A stretch of 64,000 nt of DNA from Flammula alnicola (Eukaryota > Basidiomycota > Agaricomycetes > Agaricales > Strophariaceae). The notes beneath the pieces are model-generated. The model saw nothing but the letters and a program-made list of their open reading frames with translations, had not been told where the DNA came from and did no database searches. The stretch is taken from assembly GCA_015499995.1 (NCBI GenBank), contig JADNRV010000048.1, forward strand, positions 62,001 to 126,000, in the 5' to 3' direction. Shown piece after piece: positions 45,998-55,908 of the stretch (its first letter is position 1; every line of letters starts with the position of its first letter). The position numbers and the translations under genes are program-made.

Positions 45998-47900
45998 TCA
46001 CGTGACTTCACACGCCCTACCGTCAGGCAAACGAACCGCCGAGTGGGCAACATCAATGTATTTATTATGTATGTATGCAGCTGAAAAGCGGATAATCGGG
46101 TATACAAGAAGATTTAGTAGGTGTGTGAACAAGATATTGACGTAGCGAGGTCCAAAGCGATTAGCAGTGTCAATGAGCAAGCTATGATACTTATTCAAGA
46201 AGATGAATGGAGATGAAGAACAGCGAGAGTAGAGCGATGCGGAAGGATCGGGGAAAAGGAGAGTCCAGTAGAAGGCGTGAAGGTCATAAATTATCATCAT
46301 CGTCATAAATAGCGCCCATGACCCAAGAAATTTCGTCCAATGTGGAAGGGGGCTATGGTGCCGATGCATTCCGGCCTGAGCGTTGGCTGTTGTTGTAAAA
46401 CTCTTGCCGTAGATCGTGAAATTGGTGTCGTAGAACAGCGCGCAGGGTCTTGCCTTCCTTCCAGAGTCTGTCGAAAGACGCACGCGACATTAGACGCGCT
46501 TTCTGCTGCCGCTTCGCCTCGTTATGAGATTGGGTCAACAGAAAATGTAGGTGCCGGAGTCTAAGCCTGTCAAAAGCAGTCTGTATTCGATATGTCAGCA
46601 CCCGCGTAACTTGACAGCAAAACGAGGCATAGATTGGGAAATAAGAGGCACTTACGCTATATTTTGATGCTAAATCAGCCAGTTTGGCCTCGTGTTGTTC
46701 TAATTTAGTGAGAATTGCTAGGCGTTGGCGAGGTCGAAAGGGCTGGGCAGCCTGGGTTTCTATCAGTTGTCTCATGCGCGCTAGTCGCTGTAGAGTTCTG
46801 GCGTGGTGTGAGCAGAACATTCTACACACGAGAAGGCGGAATAGATTCACGTTCGGAGAGAGAGTAGTCTCCTTGAGTACTTCTGGTGCCATGAGGAGGA
46901 CCGTACGTGCCACTCTTCTGCGCCGATCTGAGTACGAAGGGTTAAGGTGCGACGTAAAGATTCCAAAGATTCTTCAAGTCGCGAACAAATGTCGATATGC
47001 TGAGAAAGGTCGTGCTCTACGCTCTTTGCGAGAAAAAACTAGACGACGAAGGGAAACTGCAAATGAGCAAAGGACAAAGGGAGATAGGTTACAACGCACT
47101 GTGTTCATGAACTTGACATCTTCCTGAGATGAAATTAACAGATCGAGATTTTCTTTAACCAGAGATACTTCGTTGGGGTCATCCAACATGGCAGGAGAGG
47201 AAGTACCGGCATTAGCGGGAACATCCATCGCGGCTGTTGCAGTTATGGTTGAAGGAGATTTCAAACTGTGATACTCCGAGCCAGTCGTCGTTTCCCTGAG
47301 ACTGGGAAGTTTCTTGGGCCGAGGACATGGTGGTGGCGTCGAGATCAAAGGAATGTCCTCTTCATGAAAACCATTCACCTCGTGGCCCCCAGGATGTGTT
47401 GATGCTAAACCGATAGACTTTGCTCGTGGTGTCGCAAAATTATCTTCATCATCATCACCGAGATTAGAATCGCCGACAGCATCATCATCCACGTCCTCAA
47501 TCCTCCCATGTCCGACCCATTGTTGCCTGCCAAACACGTCCGTCGACCACCCACTTTCAACAATGACGCGTGGAGATTGAAGATCGGATGGAGGGCTGCC
47601 ACGGGCGCGACTTGGGCCTGGTTCAAGAGACGCGAACGCATCGAAGGCAAAATTGTCTGTCGTTGGATAGGATAAACCCGGAGGGTGAAAGACCCCAATC
47701 ATCGTGGGCGGTTCTTCCTCGAACGCTCCCAGAAATTGCGAATAGGTGAGGATAGGCTGCGGAGGTTGCTCGACACCATTTTGGAGCGTTGTTGAAGTCG
47801 TAGTCGCGCTCGTTGGTTTTGGCAAGCGGCGACGAGGAGCCATGCGAGAATGCAGGTCCGGCCTGTTGAACTGGGAAGAAAAGTCGTGTGCAATGGTCAT
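45998..47900 (-). CDS. Unknown membrane protein with acidic disordered N-half and two C-terminal TM segments
   Basis: Two in-frame ATGs are available, 47900 and 47843 (MAPRRRLPKPTSATTTSTTL). The N-terminal ~250 residues are Ser/Pro/Asp-rich and probably disordered, with ILTYSQFLGAFEEEP and GWSTDVFGRQQWVGHGRIED conserved-looking. A helical section follows (LQRLARMRQLIETQ, ILTKLEQHEAKLADLASKY). A 49-nt intron with an unusual GTTTTA donor and CATAG acceptor (about 46350-46398) removes an in-frame stop and joins HDLRQ to DPLPHWTKFLGSW. Two hydrophobic segments come next: LGSWALFMTMMIIYDLHAF and YVNILFTHLLNLLVYPIIRF. It ends EVT at 45998. No family recognised. It could be an organelle-membrane protein with a large cytosolic N-terminus. 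Confidence 0.65.
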
Positions 47901-49123
47901 CCAGGAGTGTTATGAAAAGAGAAACGGGGATTGTGAGGAGGAAGAGGGCAGATGCATACCAAGAGGAAGAAACAAAGATGTTCAAGTTGAGTTACGCCGC
48001 AATAAGTATTAGTCCAGCCACCATTCCACCGTGTCGGCAAGAATCCGAGGAACGAACAAGCCTTCCCTCCCTCAACTAATTTGGTTTTATTACTTACCCG
48101 CGAGTACTCGCAGACACTTGAAACAGAACAAGAAATCCAGCTAATTAAGTATGACAAGCGGAATATAATCATCATCATGGTTGTAGTTACTCATGGCGTG
48201 CCGGGTCGGGTTTCCCATGAAAGTATACAAAAGTCGAACTAATCAAGACCCACATCCAAATAAATTTCCCCGATCAAACCCGTTGTTCACAAGTGGACTA
48301 GAAACGTTGAAGGTTCACACAAAAGACTTGTTCCATCATGAGGTTTTACCGACGACACCCCAGAACGCACCTGGCGTCTCTTACATCACAACCCGTACGG
48401 ATCGTGCAAGCGATCACCTATTTCTGTCTCGAATCTTCAACGAACAGTAAATGTATACTAATATGTCAGAATTGAATGTGTTTTATGTACAGGCAGCGAA
48501 TGCTTTACACAATAAATACGCATGGGGGAGTGCCGTATAATTCGATGGAATAAGGTAACCCGAGGGTCGAAGGTACAACGATCGTCGATAAGACGGTGCT
48601 AGCCATGGACTGTCCTGTACAGTGACGGCGGAGGAGGGGTACAAGTTAGCGTTCAGAAACACTTGCGCGGGATCGAACAATACATGTGAACGATAGTATA
48701 TGTACATAAAAAATAGCAGACTGGATGACGCAAGGATGACGATGTACGTTGCTTTACAAATGATGTGATAGATAATAAATTAGCAGGTCCATAGGATGAA
48801 TGTTTTTGGCGAATCGTTAAGCGAACATGAACATGAGAGGTGATAGAAAGTGAGAAGGTTGAAAAGGTTGAAGGTTGAACCCGGAGGGAGGAAATGCGCG
48901 ATTGGCCTTGCGGCCAGGTCGTGTTTGATCCCCACCCAAATCTCGAGAAGGCACTTGTGTCGGGAAAAGATGTTCCCAAAATATGTTCTTGCGTGTTATT
49001 TCCGTCATAAAGATGTCGTCAACCAGCATCGGCCAGTACGTCATGATGGCTGTCATCGTCTAGCCCGCTTCAAAGAAAATTCGTCCTTTGAAAGGCGGTC
49101 GAGATTTTATACTAAGAAAAAGC
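47901..49123. other. Intergenic between membrane protein and F-BAR gene
   Basis: About 1.2 kb containing the promoter of the two-TM protein gene and the 3' flank of the first F-BAR gene. Short frames occur at 48193-48450 and 48653-49056 without recognisable features. No SH3-coding sequence is present here on the minus strand. Confidence 0.4.
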
Positions 49124-51073
49124 TCAGTAAACAGCCCGAAAACAAGAAAAAGGTAAAGCACGAACCAAAGTCGGACGGCCGCGCTGCTGATTCTGCGGTA
49201 CGTTCTGGGATTCCGGTTGTATATCCTGAGACCGAGGAGAGCCGCGATAGATGGGTTGAACACGAGTATTGATGCCAAGCCCCAGGGTGGGTCGCCTGCG
49301 AGGCGTAGATGAAAAGATAGAAGCGAAAGGTCCTGCATTTCCTTTCCCTTTCTCATATTTCTGGAGCCTTGGCTGGCGATCGAACCCAGGTTCCTCCTCG
49401 GGGTCGGGGTTGATCAACTTCACTGTGAAAAGGGAAAAGAGGGCATAAGCAGAGATTTAAAGCTGAGAATCCAAAGCAGACACGAACAGGGCCGCGGTGT
49501 TACAGTGCTAGGCGGAGGGGGCAAAGGACGAAATGACGCAGACGAATGAAATGTGCTGGAAGGAGTTATACTACTCTCTTCCGTCAGGTTTTCTGAGGGA
49601 AACTGCACACGAGCGTGGCGAGCTTTTGGGGTTCCTGGAGCGGACGTTCTGCTTCCAAAGTTCTGACAGAATTCCTCGACAAAATCTTCAGGCCTGAATA
49701 AATCATTCGAGAGGTTGATGGTTTCGATTGACTGTTCAACAACCAAATGTTGAGTCGGGTGCGCAGAAGTATTTTGCATGAAACTTACCTCATGGTCAGT
49801 AGCACGTATCACAGACAACGTGTCGGAGAATACTCTGAGCACATCTTTCATGAGCTGGGATCGATCTACTTCCAGCTGCTCGCAAGAATCGCGGAGAGCC
49901 TCCCACTCTTTTATCCATCCCGCAGACATTCTCTGTGAATCGAGCGAAGAACCGGAAGGCGAATCGAACTCGGAGGCAAAGTTATTACCGCCCTTGGAAT
50001 TCATCGAAAAATCTCGATAATTTAGGTTCGCTTTCATCGACTCCAGACGCCGTGTGTCGAGCGAGTACCGGAGCTTCTTATACTCCTTCTTCCACTCTGA
50101 CGCCACCCCACTTCGTCGACGTGACTCACGCACTTGGTCGTTATGCAGTTTCCTCGCTGCTGGCTCGTAGAGGTCGTGCCAATGTGTGCTCTGTTTCAGC
50201 TGTAACTCAACACAACGGGATTCAAGTTCAACAGCGATTTGTTTGGCAAGTTCATATCGGTTCATGGCTTGCTTCGCCGTCTCCACTCTTAGTCCATCGA
50301 TGGCACTGCGGAGATCACTGTCCAAAAAAGGAGAGTTGACTTTCACTGCTGATACTTAAAAAAAAGAACAAGCTTACGAGGACTCGTGTTCTCCAATCAT
50401 CGTTTCCGCCAAGTTGGCGAGACGGGATGCATATTGTTGCTCAATAGCACCTCTGGAAAAAAAAAATCAATGTTGGTAAACGGGTATCGTGATGGTGGAA
50501 AAACGGCATATACCTTTTGATCCAGAACTTCGTCAGTTCGTCCGTCGTCTTGAGGGCAACTTTCATGCGTGCGGAAAGAGCTTTCAGTTGCGGATTGCTT
50601 GAATTTTCTAAGAAATCTAGAGAAAGTGTTGAATCTTGTTGGAGTTGAGGCATGGTAGATGCAGAAGAAGCAGAGGCGCTTTGCTCCAGAGTATCAAGGT
50701 CCCAACCAACCAATGAATCATCAATCATGAAATGCTCCCAGACAACAGGCCTGCCATCTTCATGGATCACAGCTCTTCCATTGACAAAAGCATAGGTGGC
50801 AAAACGTTCGGGTCCAACTGCGTACTGGTTGAAACGAGTCGCAAACTCGATGAATCCGGCCGGTACGGATGAAATGGCCCCGTCCTCCCGCAGACGTTTG
50901 TCCATCTGCACGATCTCCTTCACCTGCCCGACGTCAAAGGAAACTCCTTCTCCTGGCTTCGTTGGGTCCAGAAGCTCGTATGTTCGCAGCGACTTGCGGC
51001 GAAGGCATTTGTGATTTATCCCAGGGACCACATGAGCAGAAGGGGCGCTGGGCCCTGATTTCGTTGCAGTCAT
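49124..51073 (-). CDS. F-BAR domain protein, Cdc15/Hof1-like paralogue without SH3
   Basis: The ATG at 51073 opens MTATKSGPSAPSAHVVPG. An unrecognised region of about 130 residues follows (GAISSVPAGFIEFATRFNQY, AVIHEDGRPVVWEHFMIDD). The F-BAR core then reads ALKTTDELTKFWIKR, GAIEQQYASRLANLAE, DLRSAIDGLRVETAKQAMNR, ARKLHNDQVRESRRRSG and WIKEWEALRDSCEQLEVDRS. After that come LFRPEDFVEEFCQNFG, a Ser/Thr/Pro-rich stretch with RPLPPPPSTVTPR, and a basic disordered end (FASIFSSTPRRRPTLGLGIN). No SH3 is encoded downstream, unlike the neighbour at 55909-57854, which shares the same intron-split start of the F-BAR. It likely bends membranes and scaffolds the septum or actin patches. The terminal exon boundary near 49430 is inferred. 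Confidence 0.82.
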
Positions 51074-53250
51074 AACGAGAACCAGAGGGAAAAGGCAAGT
51101 GGCTGCTCAAGAAAGGTGGGGTTAAAATAAAGGAAGGTGGGAGCAAAACCTGATGACGGATTGGGATCTTTATCAAGCATCAGAGGAGCAACACCGCCTT
51201 GGGACGAGGCTCCTGATGACCTTCGATGACCTTCGACTTTTCTCCTTTCATGAGTCGAGTCTGTGAAACCTGAAACCGCTTGAGGCTGCATCCATCAAGC
51301 TTTTTTGCCTTTCATGGACGGAAGGCGAGGCCACAAGGTAGCATCCATCAAAACAAGATTTTCGCCAAGGTTAGACAAAGAGCTCTGCGCAGTACTTGGG
51401 CACAGCGTTGAGTAAAAGATACTCGGTGAGTCGCGCGATAGAGTCACTTATCTCCTTGTCTGTCGGTGTCTGGCAGTGATTGAAGCTGAGTCTGAGCGTG
51501 ATGGGCGTCAAGGTAAGCGGTGTCCTCCACGTGACCGCAGCCCCTATCTCCACTATCCCGGTCCGTTTACCGCTGAACTTAACTTCCACTATAAACTCTC
51601 CTTGACAAGCTAAGTTCGTTATGTTGTTTTAAACCACATCTTGGTCACTTTAAACATGCTATCAGTCTTATAAATACTTCAGGATATTAGAAAGATTTAT
51701 GCTATGCGTCGGAAATACTTACGATCCTCGGGAGGATTCCATGAAGGCTTCAAGGACCCCCGCGGAACTCATCATAACGAAAGACATAGTAATTTTGAAG
51801 CTCAGCGCTCAAGCATTGAGTGCAGTCCACAAAATTTCAAGCAAATTTGCGCTTCACCAAGCGCACCACCGATCAAAGCGATTTTTTCCTCGAGATCACT
51901 CTTACGCTCCATGATGGAAGCGGAGACTTCGAGTTTCTGGGGATGCGCAGTAGGATATCATGTTATAGATCAAGGAGATATCATCCGCGGCGTTTTGTTA
52001 CGCTCGATCCCTTCAGTGGATCTACTGATTTGTTTAATCAAATGGAAGAGAGGGCATCCTTGATTCCCTGACGAACGACGTTGATTCATCCTGACCTTTC
52101 CTCTTCCAGGTTTAATGCGTGGTTTTTTATCACCCGACATTCTGAATCGGCCCACAAGGAACTATCCCGAGAAAGTGAAATTTTGCACGGTAGGATGTCG
52201 ACAAAAAGGATATTCTTTCCAGTTTCGTCACCTGCTAACTTCCAAGCATGCCAGTTCTAAGTATACCAGCTGAAGAATCTTTTACCCCTTTAATTGTCGA
52301 CTGAAACAAATGATAGGATGAATATATAAATCTACTATTTTAGTGACGGAGTCGATCATCTCAAAATACGTCCTCGGAAGGCCCTCCAGTTCTGGTAAAT
52401 ATCTTCACGCGGAGTGTCGCGCAAGGGAAACTGAACCAATCTCGGGTTCTCGAGCGCCTATTTTTAGGACGTCCTCAATGTCACAATGAAAATCCTGCCC
52501 ATGCCAGACAATTGTCTCTTCGTTACTCTTACATCCGGGACTTGAAGCTCTCTGTGGTTTGTGGGCGATCTTTACCATAATTCTGCAACGACTAGACGAC
52601 TAATTTAAATTTACTCAGCAAGAGTGCTAGAAGCTCTGAATCGGGCCCTGTCTGTAAACACGAGTTACAAATGACTAAAATGGATTAGCCTGAGATACGC
52701 AGCTGTAGTGCTATGATTTCACAATGCGCCTTTCCGGATACCGCTCAAATATTTTGGTATTCAACTTACAATAAAAGGTCGACTGCGTCTCCAGCGCCTT
52801 GCTGCATCAGTCACATTTGTTACGCCTTAAGTGTCATAAGGATAAGGCTCACCATTTCAGAGACTACTTATGTATAGAGACAACTATGTTTAGAGAAGAC
52901 AGGCGAAGGTATTATGATTTCAAAGCGTCCTACATCGTCACTGATTTTACACTTCTTGGAAGGGCTAGGTTGAGCTGAACAAAGAAACAGCTTCATATTC
53001 TATCGACTAACTGGATCTCGTCGCTCATAGCGTCCCAGGCTTCTCTCCCCAGCTGAATCTACAGTAACACGAATATTCTACTTTAACTTCAATTTCACGA
53101 CCTCCTTACCGCACCAATTTCCTTCTTCCTCGTCTACTTGGCAACCCCTAGTTGCATTCGCCGCAGTCATCTATGTCGCATTCTCCCGCTGCCTCTTGTT
53201 CGAATTTGGACACCCCATAGGTAAAACACTCGCCCTCGCGGGAGGCTTCA
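51074..53250. other. First half of the accessory spacer between F-BAR paralogues
   Basis: About 2.2 kb. A minus frame at 51371-51589 reads GAAVTWRTPLTLTPITLRLS but begins with GTG and has no splice context. Plus frames at 51699-52071 are short. The 52100-53170 part is stop-rich in all frames with no recognised repeat. A C/T-rich leader-like stretch lies at about 53075-53170, before the zinc-finger fragment. Confidence 0.35.
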
Positions 53251-53253
53251 CCA

Positions 53254-53475
53254 ATGCGGACCGCTGTTGTTGACCCTCAACTTCAGCGCCGACGCTTCCC
53301 GTGCATTATCATCGGATGCGATCGGCGGTTCACCAGTCAATACACGCTGAAGGTCCACTGCATGGACTCGGAGGCACACAAACCCAAGCCTACAGGTATG
53401 AAACTGTACCGCTTTCGAGCAGTCACCTTGGTTTTATTGCACAAGGTGGCTATTGAAAATTTTGCAGTGCACTAG
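53254..53475 (+). pseudogene. Single C2H2 zinc-finger fragment
   Basis: The ATG at 53254 gives MRTAVVDPQLQRRRFPCII, then the finger FPCIIIGCDRRFTSQYTLKV with two Cys and a first His, and a second His after six residues (HCMDSEAH) instead of the usual three to five, followed by KPKPT. The phrase FTSQYTLKVH is typical of fungal multi-finger factors, which normally continue with more fingers. Here a 72-nt GT-AG intron candidate (53396-53467) is followed by Val-His-stop; read through without splicing, the frame ends at the same stop. Only one finger with altered spacing remains, so this looks like a truncated copy next to the repeat cluster. Confidence 0.5.
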
Positions 53476-53547
53476 TGATATTATAAATTAGAATTTGAAA
53501 CAAGTACAAGATTCGAAAATACGTTATAAGGTGATCGACAAGAACGC

Positions 53548-53634
53548 AAGTTGAACAAGAATTATATTTGGTGATGATTGACAAGGAGACGTAACCATTC
53601 AAACCAAACAAACAATGGGACAAAACTCGAATTC
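53548..53634 (+). repeat. Diverged direct-repeat unit (copy 3)
   Basis: Starts AAGTTGAACAAG and shares with the two units at 54699-54874 the segments TTTGGTG, TGATTGACA, GGAGACGTAACCAT and CAAACCAAACAAACAATGGG, in the same orientation. It is followed again by CAAGTTGAATG, the start of a next unit. Confidence 0.85.
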
Positions 53635-53650
53635 AAGTTGAATGTAGGTT

Positions 53651-53671
53651 CGGAGCAAGCCGCTTGCTCCG
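53651..53671. repeat. Perfect 21-bp palindrome with 1-nt centre
   Basis: CGGAGCAAGC (53651-53660), one C, then GCTTGCTCCG (53662-53671): each arm is the exact reverse complement of the other. It could form a strong hairpin or be a dimeric protein-binding site. Confidence 0.85.
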
Positions 53672-53696
53672 GCCCGGTATGGGTAATCCTTCGCAG

Positions 53697-53718
53697 AAGG
53701 GGCTTGCGCCAAACTGCC
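53697..53718 (+). repeat. Inverted repeat, left arm
   Basis: AAGGGGCTTGCGCCAAACTG plus CC is the reverse complement, at 20 of 22 positions, of 54594-54615, about 0.9 kb away. The pair could be internal arms of a non-autonomous element. Confidence 0.75.
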
Positions 53719-54070
53719 TGAAATCAGAGGTTTCGTCTTTGGCCATTCGCACTCTTCACATTCAACGCGCTATAAAAATTCAACTCGGGTTACATTATAT
53801 ACATGCATATATGTCATTTAGATGATTTAGCGCTGCAAAATACATGCGTAAAAATATTGAAAAGAGGTGATAGTGTATTGGTAGGGAGGATGAAGAAATC
53901 CTCGCGTCGTGGAGGCCACTGGCCTTCAACGTGCCCAACAAAATTAACACGACATGTACTAATACTTGTAAGACTTTTTGCTTCCTCAGATTATGTCCCG
54001 TGCTGAAGACATGCATTTAAAGTCAAGGCGAAGGAAATGGGCTCCAGGAAGCCGTGTAATGTCACGTAAT

Positions 54071-54084
54071 GTCACGTACGTGAC
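54071..54084. promoter_or_regulatory. 14-bp palindrome GTCACGTACGTGAC upstream of a candidate gene
   Basis: A perfect palindrome, preceded by a tandem copy of ATGTCACGTA (54059-54068 and 54069-54078), about 70 bp upstream of the ATG at 54152. TCACGT/ACGTGA half-sites resemble bHLH or bZIP binding sites; regulatory function is inferred only. Confidence 0.45.
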
Positions 54085-54151
54085 AGCGCGCGTCGTGCGT
54101 AGCGCGTCTGCGTCGAGGCAGATAAGTATATCTCGTCCTCTCCCCTCCACA

Positions 54152-54700
54152 ATGGCCATCCAAGGCTTCAGCGTAGACCCGCAGTGGGATATCCGCTTTT
54201 CTACACCTTTTGACGGAGTACTGATCGTATCTCATCTACATAGTCACATGAGCTGTGTCAAATGTCCCGAACTCACGACTTTTGGGAGATAGCATTCGAA
54301 GGGAAGCACATTAGGTAAATTTTATCTAATGTCCGAAATTTAAGGTAGTGTGTTGATGTGCTTTCAACGTTACAGCGAAAAATATCAAGTCCCTGAATCA
54401 CAGTGCGTGCGTCGGCAATTTTCGCATTTATGGCACATCAATCACACTCCAGTGCAGGTAAGAAGGGCTCCTTACAGGATCTGAGTCGACAAATTTTTTA
54501 ATTCGATGTGCATAAGTATTTGCGCCAAAAGACCTAAGGCATACCACGAGAACTGCGGGCAAGCGTCGTGTGCGAGCAAACCCCCTACTGACGGGCAGTT
54601 TGAAGCAAGCCCCTTGTCAGGATTGCTGCGACGCAATATAAAGAACTATAAAGATAAACAAAGAGCGGCATCCCGAAAAGGTGGATTGATCCGAACCTAA
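54152..54700 (+). CDS. Candidate small orphan gene, four exons
   Basis: A pyrimidine-rich leader and ACAATGG start context precede the ATG at 54152. Exons 54152-54217 (MAIQGFSVDPQWDIRFSTPF), 54289-54314 (IAFEGKHI) and 54376-54457 (EKYQVPESQCVRRQFSHLWH) join in consistent phase through GT-AG introns of 71 and 61 nt. A fourth exon starting near 54539 (AYHENCGQASCASKPP) runs to a TAA at 54698-54700, which overlaps the first base pairs of the direct repeat; the acceptor here is less certain. The product would be about 110 residues with no recognised family. The last exon contains an inverted-repeat arm, so repeat DNA may have been exonised. It could equally be the truncated 5' end of a larger former gene. 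Confidence 0.3.
54594..54615 (-). repeat. Inverted repeat, right arm
   Basis: Reverse complement of 53697-53718 at 20 of 22 positions. Confidence 0.75.
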
Positions 54701-54874
54701 GTTGAATGGGTACAAACTTTTATTTGGTGGTGATTGATAGGAAGACGTAACCATGCAAACCAAACAAACAATGGGACAAAACTCGAAATCAAGTTGAATG
54801 GGTACAAACTTTTATTTGGTGGTGATTGACAGGAAGACGTAACCATCCAAACCAAACAAACAATGGGACAAAAG
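54699..54874 (+). repeat. Tandem direct repeat, two 92-bp units
   Basis: Unit 1 spans 54699-54790 and unit 2 begins at 54791 and continues to about 54874. They differ at only a couple of positions (GATAGG versus GACAGG; CCATGC versus CCATCC) over the shared length. Each starts AAGTTGAATGGGTACAAACT. A more diverged unit lies 1.15 kb upstream at 53548. High identity of the tandem pair implies a recent duplication. Confidence 0.92.
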
Positions 54875-55908
54875 TCCTTCCTTATATAGTGAATTTAGAC
54901 CGGGAGAAGCCTCTCTGCTACGCAGCAAGGCGATAAGTACATCCGACAATCGTATCTTCACTCACGAAAAATATGCACATGAATATATATATTTCCGAGG
55001 TAATTCCTTCCGCAACATAACAGCACCCTCCGACTCACACCAGATTGCTGTGAAAAAATAATAATGGTTTCCCCCACGAATGCATCCACAGAAGACGATA
55101 TCCCGGTCACCGATAGAGATCATCCAGGCTTCGAATGGCAACATATCTACCGTACGCACGCGCTTTCTCGCTGGTCGACCCTCCCAAGTCCGACGGCGCA
55201 GATAGACGGGAGTAGATGCCGGAGGAACAATCGCCGGCAAGGCTCCAGGGCCATGGCGCCCAGGATCCTAAAGCAGCCAGGCCCTCTTAGCGCCAGCGCC
55301 CCGAAGCGCCCCGAGCTGACCGCTCTCTCACGACCCTGGCTCTCACTTGGGGAGATTAAAAGTAACGTTCACTTTTGTTCCTCAATTCTCCGTTTCTGTC
55401 CCCCTAACCTTGACATCGTGCCCTACTATTATCTATACCTGTCGCCTGGGTCGCCTGTCCATTTACCTTTCAATGATCAACGTTCAACCCGTGTACAATA
55501 CGCCTACAGCCTTACAACTCGCGATCATAGTCTACAGGCTGTCAGTGGGATAATAATAACACTTATCTACACCCGTCAGGAGGTTGGTTATTCAAGATGT
55601 ATGTTGGACGGTAAACAGAGAGAAAAGAGGAAAAAAGAGTGAGTGAGTTGCAAGGGAAGTGGGGGCAGTAAAACAATTTTGTCCGACGAGAAATTAAAGC
55701 AACTGTAATACAACCAACTTTTTGAATGAAAAAAAAATGGGGTAAAATTCAGGATACATCGTGTGTAGAGTCTCCCAGATGACCTGATGAAGAAGGTATA
55801 TGCAAAAAAAGCGCACAACACCAGATAGCAGCATATAGCAGTTAACAAGGGGGGAATAAGAGGGGAGTAGCAAAAAAGATAAGAAAAAGAAAAGAAGAAA
55901 GAAAACCC
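54875..55908. other. Intergenic, 3' flank of the second F-BAR gene
   Basis: About 1 kb. The longest frame is 192 codons on the plus strand (55064-55642), Arg/Ser-rich at first and then hydrophobic, without homology clues; I do not call it a gene. The part near 55690-55910 is purine-rich and is probably the 3' untranslated region of the minus-strand F-BAR gene. Confidence 0.35.

Noticed and set aside
48193..48450. 85-codon plus-strand frame
   Set aside because: No recognised motif and no nearby exons; likely chance ORF in the spacer.
51371..51589. 72-codon minus frame with protein-like composition
   Set aside because: Begins with GTG, no ATG or upstream exon found and no family; insufficient support.
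55064..55642. 192-codon plus-strand ORF
   Set aside because: Long, but composition changes from Arg/Ser-rich to hydrophobic without a domain, and it lies opposite the 3' flank of the F-BAR gene; likely fortuitous.
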